Assembly: GCF_007829335.1 (NCBI RefSeq)
Contig: NZ_VIWO01000004.1
Span: forward strand, 434,001-498,000
Length of the DNA: 64,000 bases
Source of the DNA: Chitinophaga polysaccharea
GTDB lineage: Bacteria > Bacteroidota > Bacteroidia > Chitinophagales > Chitinophagaceae
Direction of reading: 5' to 3'
Shown here: positions 58,860-64,000 of the stretch, piece after piece
Layout: each line of letters begins with the position of its first letter
Numbering within the stretch: position 1 is the first letter of the stretch
Notes under the pieces: generated by a model
What the model was told of the DNA's origin: nothing
Database searches by the model: none
What the model saw: only the letters and a program-made list of their open reading frames with translations
Position numbers and translations under genes: made by a program

Positions 58860-59288
58860 ATGAATGAGAAAATGCAACCCACTGCCCCTCAACAGGCATT
58901 CAATGACCCTCAGTGTACAGTAACGAACACGATCATAGGCGATATTCCGTATGCGGCAACGCCTTCATCAGGTAATATGACCGATGCTGAAAACGCGATC
59001 GAGAAACTGACCTACCCCATTATCTGGGAACTTCCACCTTACCGGATTTCAGAAGGTACCATATTTTTGGAAGTATTTGCTGTTACTACCGGTGGTGGCC
59101 GTAACTGGAAAATAACAATAAATGACGTGTCAGGTAATAACACTATTGCAAACATTGAAATGCAGAGAAATCTGGCAACGGCATCCACCCGCGAGCGACA
59201 ACAGTATGTGGCGCAAATGGTGCAGTCTGCATTGAGAGAAAGCTTGCAAACCGGGAAAACGGTGGCTGTCGACGGGCCATGCAAGTAG
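58860..59288 (+). CDS. Unknown protein of 142 residues
   Basis: Not recognised. It lacks a signal peptide and membrane helix. The first half is polar and Pro/Thr rich (MQPTAPQQAFNDPQCTVTNT); the middle has beta-like stretches (EGTIFLEVFAVTTGGGRNWK, then ITINDVSGNNTIANIEM) and the end is an amphipathic helix (RERQQYVAQMVQSALRESLQ). Two Cys are present, one near residue 19 and one near the C-terminus. Its coding character is supported by regular codon use and by a good terminator just after the stop. It stands alone between its own leader and the convergent flavohemoprotein gene. Confidence 0.55.
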   Translation: MNEKMQPTAPQQAFNDPQCTVTNTIIGDIPYAATPSSGNMTDAENAIEKLTYPIIWELPPYRISEGTIFLEVFAVTTGGGRNWKITINDVSGNNTIANIEMQRNLATASTRERQQYVAQMVQSALRESLQTGKTVAVDGPCK

Positions 59289-59308
59289 TCGTTGTGACGT
59301 ATTGCAGC

Positions 59309-59333
59309 AAGGGGGACGTTTAATGTCCCCCTT
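59309..59333. terminator. Bidirectional terminator between the 142-residue gene and the flavohemoprotein gene
   Basis: AAGGGGGAC (59309-59317), loop GTTTAAT, GTCCCCCTT (59325-59333): a perfect 9-pair stem in the 55-base gap between two convergent genes. The T tract is short on either strand, but the placement is right. Confidence 0.7.
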
Positions 59334-59343
59334 ACTTATATCA

Positions 59344-60543
59344 TTAATTATTCAACTGCAACGATGCAGGCCCAAATTCCTCAAAGTGAATCGACGCGGT
59401 ATCCACCCCATTTTCTACCAGGAAACCGTAGTGCCTGGCGATAAATGGCGCAGGACCGCAGATGTAATAATCCGCATCGGCTTGCAATACTTCTTCTTTA
59501 ATTTCAGCAAGATCTACCCAGCCGGTATGCTGTGCAGGTACTTCCGGTTGATCATAGAAAATATGATGATTCAGCAGGGAATAAGCATCAGCTAACTCGT
59601 TCAGCTGGTCTTTGAATGCATGCACAGCTTCGTTGCGGCATCCATGTATCCAGGTGATCGGTGTATCGGCCTTCTTGCCGGCAAGTGCTTCCAGCATCGC
59701 CATCAGCGGAGTCTGACCTACGCCGCCACTGATAAATACCTTCGGACGGGCAATGTTTTCATTTAAAGTAAAAGTGCCGGCAGGTGCTGATAACTCTACG
59801 ACATCTCCTTCCTGGATATGATTGTGCAGGCGGTTAGAGATCAGGCCATCGGGGTGAACAGCGCCTGCTTCCCTTTTTACGGAAATACGATAATATGTAC
59901 CGTTGGGCGCACAGGAAATGCTGTACTGGCGGGGCTGCAAAAGGTTCAGCTCCGGGAGGAACAACCGGAGGCTGATATATTGTCCTGGCAGAAAGTCGGC
60001 CACCGCGCCGCCATCGGCAGGGTATAGGTAGAAGGACGTGATTTCGGACGATTCTTTTACTTTCTGTTTTACGATGAAAGGTTTCCAGCCGGTCCACCCC
60101 CCGTTTTTACTTACCTGTTTCGCATAAAGACCTTGCTCATGACCTGTCATGATAATGGCCAGTTGTTGATAGGCCGCTGCCCAGGCATCCATCAACTCCG
60201 GCGTAGCCGCCTCTCCCAGTACTTCAGAGATAGAAGCCAGCAAATGATTCCCAACAATAGCGTAATGTTCCGGGCGGATATCCAGGCTGGTATGTTTATG
60301 CCCAATGCTGTCTACCACCGGCATTAGTACCGCGGGATTTTCAATGTGCTCGGCATAGGCCAGTACCGCCATTGCCAGGGCAGTCTGCTGTTTCCCGTTC
60401 TGCTGGTTGCCCATGTTGAACACATGCTTTAGCTCCGGGTTGTGCGAAAACATACGGTTATAAAAATGAGTGGTCAATAATACGCCATGCTCCCTGAGCA
60501 CTGGCACTGTAGCGGTAACGAGCTGTTTCTGTTCGGTTGTCAT
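59344..60543 (-). CDS. hmp: Flavohemoprotein, nitric oxide dioxygenase
   Basis: A 399-residue protein with the full Hmp layout: globin (1-140), FAD domain (about 150-255) and NAD domain (about 262-399). It turns NO, O2 and NAD(P)H into nitrate in the cytoplasm. The heme-binding His84 lies in GHKHTSLDIRPEHY; Tyr28 in HFYNRMF is the distal Tyr; RQYSISCAP is the FAD motif; and GGVGQTPLMAMLEAL is the nicotinamide-binding motif. Length matches E. coli Hmp (396). It lies 56 bases downstream of an Rrf2 regulator on the same strand, with a perfect inverted repeat between them that also occurs before the regulator, so NO-dependent control by that regulator is likely. Confidence 0.95.
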   Translation of the reverse strand: MTTEQKQLVTATVPVLREHGVLLTTHFYNRMFSHNPELKHVFNMGNQQNGKQQTALAMAVLAYAEHIENPAVLMPVVDSIGHKHTSLDIRPEHYAIVGNHLLASISEVLGEAATPELMDAWAAAYQQLAIIMTGHEQGLYAKQVSKNGGWTGWKPFIVKQKVKESSEITSFYLYPADGGAVADFLPGQYISLRLFLPELNLLQPRQYSISCAPNGTYYRISVKREAGAVHPDGLISNRLHNHIQEGDVVELSAPAGTFTLNENIARPKVFISGGVGQTPLMAMLEALAGKKADTPITWIHGCRNEAVHAFKDQLNELADAYSLLNHHIFYDQPEVPAQHTGWVDLAEIKEEVLQADADYYICGPAPFIARHYGFLVENGVDTASIHFEEFGPASLQLNN

Positions 60544-60561
60544 CTTATATCACTTTAATTA

Positions 60562-60585
60562 ATAAAGGACTTTTTTATCCTTTAT
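60562..60585. promoter_or_regulatory. Rrf2-type operator before the flavohemoprotein gene
   Basis: ATAAAGGA (60562-60569), 8 bases, TCCTTTAT (60578-60585): a perfect inverted repeat 19 bases before the hmp start codon. The same architecture is found before the regulator gene (61085-61108), with one base different in each arm. A shared site for the Rrf2 regulator is the simplest reading. Confidence 0.72.
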
Positions 60586-60599
60586 TTTTATAAAAAAAA

Positions 60600-61037
60600 C
60601 TATTTGTTCAGCGTAAACTTTCCCTTAATCAAGCCCAGGTTGAACTTCCCAATAGTGGTCGTATGTAGCATGTGCGTAATCTGGTTTCTCACTTTCTTAA
60701 ACTCTTCATGCAGGGGACAGGGGTTGCTCTCGGAACAATAGGTGAGCCCCAGTCCGCATCCGGTAAATATGTCATCGCCGTCAATCGCCGTCACTACATC
60801 CGCCAGCGGCCGGTTTAAGGAAGCAGCATCAAAGTAAAAGCCGCCATTAGGGCCTTTGGTAGACAGGATGACCCCGTCCCGGCTGAGCTGCTGAAGAATT
60901 TTAGCCAGGAAAGGCTCGGGGGAATTAATATGCCCGGCAATTTCTTTAATACCCACTTTGTAGCCTTCATGTGACCGCTGCGCTACGTAGAAAACCGCGC
61001 GCATGGCATATTCGCATGTTTTTGAAAAGATGGCCAT
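60600..61037 (-). CDS. Rrf2 family regulator, NsrR-like
   Basis: A 145-residue winged-helix regulator of the Rrf2 family. It begins MAIFSKTCEYAMRAVFYVAQ, has the recognition region PEPFLAKILQQLSRDGVILS and the wing KGPNGGFYF. Three Cys, at 94, 101 and 107 (GCGLGLTYCSESNPCPL), are placed as the iron-sulfur ligands of NsrR and IscR. In NsrR the cluster senses NO and its loss frees target promoters. The neighbouring hmp gene supports an NO-sensing role over iron-sulfur homeostasis. Its own promoter is overlapped by the same inverted repeat that precedes hmp, which suggests autorepression. Confidence 0.88.
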   Translation of the reverse strand: MAIFSKTCEYAMRAVFYVAQRSHEGYKVGIKEIAGHINSPEPFLAKILQQLSRDGVILSTKGPNGGFYFDAASLNRPLADVVTAIDGDDIFTGCGLGLTYCSESNPCPLHEEFKKVRNQITHMLHTTTIGKFNLGLIKGKFTLNK

Positions 61038-61065
61038 AGAACTGCCAGAAAATTTAGTGACGGCA

Positions 61066-61095
61066 CAAAGATAAGACGGGAATGATAAAAGACAA
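61066..61095 (-). promoter_or_regulatory. Consensus promoter of the Rrf2 gene
   Basis: On the minus strand: TTG (61095-61093), 19 bases, TATCTTTG (61073-61066), both exact Bacteroidota elements. Transcription should begin near 61059, about 22 bases before the ATG. The TTG lies inside the inverted repeat at 61085-61108. Confidence 0.72.
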
Positions 61096-61108
61096 AAATA
61101 TCTTTTAT
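61085..61108. promoter_or_regulatory. Rrf2-type operator overlapping the -33 element of the regulator gene
   Basis: ATAAAAGA (61085-61092), 8 bases, TCTTTTAT (61101-61108), a perfect inverted repeat with the same 8-8-8 form as the site before hmp. It covers the TTG of the promoter, so a bound dimer would block RNA polymerase. Confidence 0.72.
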
Positions 61109-61137
61109 TGTGACAAGGGCATGTTTCGGGCGGAAGT

Positions 61138-61174
61138 AAAAAGGGCGTTCCGGTTAAATCCGGAACGCCCTTTT
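61138..61174. terminator. Strong bidirectional terminator after the SusD gene
   Basis: AAAAGGGCGTTCCGG (61139-61153), loop TTAAAT, CCGGAACGCCCTTTT (61160-61174): a 15-pair perfect stem flanked by A and T runs. On the minus strand it lies about 33 bases after the SusD stop and should end the SusC/SusD transcript before the Rrf2 gene. Confidence 0.88.
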
Positions 61175-61206
61175 ACGAGGTACTTTCGTAAAGCGATGTT
61201 TATTTG

Positions 61207-62745
61207 TTATTTCCAATATTGATTTTGCACCATGGCAGGATTGGCATTCAATTCCGCCTGTGGAATAGGGAAGTAGTCATGTTTCGCAGGCACAAAAAAC
61301 TGGCGCCCCACTTTATCACTGTTGGTGAACTCCTGCTGGAGCAGCCCCCATCTTTTAAGATCGTAGAACCGTTGGCCTTCTCGGGCAAATTCAAGCATGC
61401 GCTGATGCCGTATTTCAGCCATCATCGCATCTTTGGAAAGACCGTTGGCCAATGGACCAAGTTTAGCTCTTGTTCTCACCGCCTGCAACCACGGATAGGC
61501 TTCGGAGGTCTTACTTTGCATCACCAGGGCTTCCGCCAGCAACAGTTCAATATCTGCATACCTTAATGCCCGCTCATTATTGCTGGAAGCATAATCGGCA
61601 GCACCGCTGCTGCCCGACAGCTCATTGGCCTGCAGGTAATTCTGGTATTTTTTGAACATCGACTTAAAGCCAAACTGCAACGTAAATGCACTGAACGGCT
61701 TGCGGTAGAAGATCGCACCGGGATAATCCCAGATCAACGTGGCATACATGCGGGGATCCAGTTCCAGGGCGACTGTTTTTTCTTTCTGGAATTCGTTGAA
61801 AAGTTTATCGGTAGGACTTACCTCAAACCAGCCGGCTACCTCCGACGGCGCAAACTCCTGCGCCGTAGTGACACCCAGGGCTTCATTGGCGTTTTCACCC
61901 GCCCATGGGTTCGTACCACCCACGTCAGCCAGTTGTATTTCAAAGACAGACTCGCTGTTATTCTTTTTGGCAGCGGTGAAGTTATCGCCATAGTCGGTAG
62001 TGAGACTATAATTGAAAGGAGCAGTGGTAAGCTGTTTGAGCGCTGCTTCTGCATTGGCCCAGCTCTTCATGTACACATATGATTTTCCCAGGAAACCCAG
62101 TGCAGATCCTTTGGTAGCCCGGCCTGTTTCTGACGGGTCGCGCGTAGGCGGAAGGTCGGCAGCCGCTTCGGTGAAGTCTTTTACAATTTGTGCCCAAACA
62201 TCAGCTTCCGGAGATTTGGCAACGAAGTAGTCTTCTTTCTTAGCCGGAACACGGGTACGTATCGGCACATCCCCAAAGTTGGTGACCAGGATGAAATAAT
62301 TCAGCCCACGAATAAATTTAGCCTCGGCGATATAGGCCTTCTTTTTCTGATCTGTGAGCCTCGCTTTATCAATGTTCTCCATAATCTGGTTAGCACGGAA
62401 AATGGCCCGGTACGAGATGTTAAACACATTGGTAGCCGCGGAGTTATCCGGTGTATTGGTGAAAGTAGATAACTGGTAAAGATAATTTACATCATTGCGG
62501 ATGAAGAAATCATCCCCGCGGCCATTGGATAATTCTACGCCACGTACGCCCCAGTAACCGCCGTCTACGTTTTTGAATAGTCCATAGGTCGCCGCCATGG
62601 CGCTTTTAACATCATCTTCATTTTTCCAGAAAGTCTCTGTCGTAATCTGGTTCGGGTTAGTAAGTTGCAACGTATCGCGCGAACAACCGGCAAACGCCAG
62701 TGTGGCTGCGACCGAAATCAATATCTTTTTCATACGTTTCATCAT
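61207..62745 (-). CDS. SusD/RagB family outer membrane lipoprotein
   Basis: A 512-residue nutrient-binding lipoprotein. It starts with a lipoprotein signal peptide (MKKILISVAATLAFAGCSRD, lipidated Cys in AGC at residue 21). TPR-like helices follow, with YIAEAKFIRGLNYFILVTNF and GRATKGSALGFLGKSYVYM, and the family C-terminus RHQRMLEFAREGQRFYDLKR and YFPIPQAELNANP. SusD proteins sit on the cell surface as a lid over a SusC barrel and bind glycans or peptides. The SusC-type gene lies 9 bases upstream. No glycosidase or peptidase is in view on this side, so the substrate is unknown. Two ATGs lie close together at the start. Confidence 0.93.
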   Translation of the reverse strand: MMKRMKKILISVAATLAFAGCSRDTLQLTNPNQITTETFWKNEDDVKSAMAATYGLFKNVDGGYWGVRGVELSNGRGDDFFIRNDVNYLYQLSTFTNTPDNSAATNVFNISYRAIFRANQIMENIDKARLTDQKKKAYIAEAKFIRGLNYFILVTNFGDVPIRTRVPAKKEDYFVAKSPEADVWAQIVKDFTEAAADLPPTRDPSETGRATKGSALGFLGKSYVYMKSWANAEAALKQLTTAPFNYSLTTDYGDNFTAAKKNNSESVFEIQLADVGGTNPWAGENANEALGVTTAQEFAPSEVAGWFEVSPTDKLFNEFQKEKTVALELDPRMYATLIWDYPGAIFYRKPFSAFTLQFGFKSMFKKYQNYLQANELSGSSGAADYASSNNERALRYADIELLLAEALVMQSKTSEAYPWLQAVRTRAKLGPLANGLSKDAMMAEIRHQRMLEFAREGQRFYDLKRWGLLQQEFTNSDKVGRQFFVPAKHDYFPIPQAELNANPAMVQNQYWK

Positions 62746-62754
62746 TTTAAAAAA

Positions 62755-64000
62755 TTACAGTGTCAGTTGTAAACCGATAGAAAGCACTCTCGCGAGGGGA
62801 TAAGCCACGTGACCGTAATCAACACCACGATCAAGGATGCTGCCTGTCCTTCCGATATCCGGGTTAGACCCGCTGTATTTTGTGATGGTAAAAAGGTTGT
62901 CGGCGCTCAGGTATGCTCGCAAACTGGTAATTCTCATGCGTTGTACAAGGCTCTCCGGAATGGTATACCCCAGCTGTAGTGTTTTCATCCGGAAGTAGGA
63001 ACCATCTTCCAGGAAACGGGAGGATGTCTGATCATTGAAGTTCGGATCGTTGATCACCGCTCTAGGGATGTTGGTATGCGTGTTCTGTGGCGTCCAGGCA
63101 TTGAGGGTAGCGCGACTGTAGTTGAACTCAAGGTTCATCCCTTCCAGGTCCTGGCGCAGCCCGTTATAGATCTTGTTCCCGTGTGTTCCCTGCATGAAGA
63201 TGTTGAGATCGAAACTGTAAGCCTTCAGATTAACACCTACGCCGTATTCAAAATTCGGGAAAGGACTGCCGCAGTTAACACGGTCAGAATTGCTGATAAT
63301 ACCATCCCCATTGGCATCCAGGAATTTGATATCGCCGGGCGCTGCATTAGGCTGGATTAGCTTACCATCTTTATCTTTATAGGCATCTATTTCTGCCTGC
63401 GATTGGAAGATACCCAATGACTTGATGAGATAGAAGCCGGCAATTTCGCCTCCCGCCTGCGTGAGGGTAGTGGAGGCCCCATGGTGGGTGGGCTGCCCGC
63501 CGAAAATTTGCTGCGAACCGGTACCCAGCGCGATCACTTTATTCTTAATGGCAGAAAAAGTACCTGTTACGCTATAGGTTAGCACCCCTACGGTATTGGT
63601 ATGGTTCAATCCCAGTTCAAAGCCTTTATTCTGGATGGTACCCGCATTGATAACAGGGTTGGTGGAGGAGCCGGTAGAGCCGGGAATCGGCACATTCAGC
63701 AATACATCGGTGGTGTTTTTCCGGAAGTAGTCGGCGGTCACATTCAATTTACCATTCAGGAAACTGATGTCGGCTCCAATGTTCATCGTCTCGGTATTTT
63801 CCCATTTAATATTGGGTGATGCAAAGGCGGTTTGAATAGCGCCAAACCATTTTTGCTGATCCGCGCCGGTAACATAGTTGATATTGGAGGAAATCGCTGC
63901 GCTGTATTGGTAGTCGCCAATTTCCTGGTTGCCGAGTATACCATAGCTACCCCGCAGCTTCAAGGCCGATATAATACGGGGAGATATGGACCAGAATTGC
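62755..64000 (-). CDS. SusC/RagA family TonB-linked outer membrane protein, C-terminal part (cut by window edge)
   Basis: The minus-strand frame stays open from 62755 to the window edge at 64000 (reading ISPRIISALKLRGSYGILGN near the edge), so the gene starts beyond the window. The visible 414 or so residues are the C-terminal half of a SusC barrel: KLRGSYGILGNQEIGDYQYS, FLNGKLNVTADYFRKNTTDV, GDIKFLDANGDGIISNSDR and the last strands VLSIGLQLTL. The protein imports substrates across the outer membrane with TonB energy, paired with the SusD gene 9 bases downstream. Confidence 0.93.
   Translation of the reverse strand, partial: QFWSISPRIISALKLRGSYGILGNQEIGDYQYSAAISSNINYVTGADQQKWFGAIQTAFASPNIKWENTETMNIGADISFLNGKLNVTADYFRKNTTDVLLNVPIPGSTGSSTNPVINAGTIQNKGFELGLNHTNTVGVLTYSVTGTFSAIKNKVIALGTGSQQIFGGQPTHHGASTTLTQAGGEIAGFYLIKSLGIFQSQAEIDAYKDKDGKLIQPNAAPGDIKFLDANGDGIISNSDRVNCGSPFPNFEYGVGVNLKAYSFDLNIFMQGTHGNKIYNGLRQDLEGMNLEFNYSRATLNAWTPQNTHTNIPRAVINDPNFNDQTSSRFLEDGSYFRMKTLQLGYTIPESLVQRMRITSLRAYLSADNLFTITKYSGSNPDIGRTGSILDRGVDYGHVAYPLARVLSIGLQLTL

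Overview
The window looks like a chromosome segment of a Bacteroidota bacterium of the Chitinophaga type. The evidence is a SusC/SusD pair, a TonB-dependent receptor with a carboxypeptidase-like N-terminal domain, promoters of the Bacteroidota form (TTG, about 20 bases, TAnnTTTG), weak or absent Shine-Dalgarno sequences and moderate GC content. The genus is an inference; no rRNA or tRNA gene is present to test it.

Layout. Bases 1-357 hold the start of a secreted amidohydrolase on the minus strand. Bases 358-1554 are mostly non-coding and hold the relic of an IS3-type transposase gene. Bases 1555-49936 form one plus-strand biosynthetic gene cluster: an SbnA/SbnB pair for L-2,3-diaminopropionate (Dap), a CmlA-like metallo-beta-lactamase-fold diiron hydroxylase, three giant synthases (4807, 2195 and 6965 residues), a cyclic-peptide-type ABC exporter and a type II thioesterase. 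A TonB-dependent receptor (49953-52439) and a small exported protein (52467-53303) follow closely and may belong to the same transcript. After these come ordinary genes: a GreA/B-like protein, a bactofilin-like protein, a SulP anion transporter divergent from a Crp/Fnr regulator, a DUF2200 protein, two small unknowns, a flavohemoprotein with an Rrf2 regulator, and a SusD/SusC pair that runs off the right edge.

How the cluster should work (inference from domain order). A fatty acid is activated by the FAAL domain, loaded on an ACP, extended once with malonate by KS-AT-ACP, and its beta-keto group is converted to a beta-amine by an aminotransferase domain, as in the mycosubtilin/iturin starter. 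Nine NRPS modules then add: N-methyl Val/Ile-like, X, Val/Ile-like, X, an N-methyl hydrophobic residue, Thr, D-Asp, a D-hydrophobic residue, and a Phe-like residue. X has the code DIWELTADD, with acidic pocket residues that suit a cationic amino acid; Dap is the natural candidate because its two biosynthetic genes start the cluster. A C-terminal thioesterase releases the product, probably as a macrocycle. The CmlA-like enzyme would beta-hydroxylate one carrier-bound residue. The expected product is a cationic beta-amino lipopeptide of nine residues that I cannot match to a known compound.

The flanking genes show clear regulatory DNA. An exact FNR-type box (TTGAT-N4-ATCAA) lies between a consensus promoter and the start of a cysteine-free Crp/Fnr gene. 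A shared 8-8-8 inverted repeat lies before both the Rrf2 gene and the flavohemoprotein gene.
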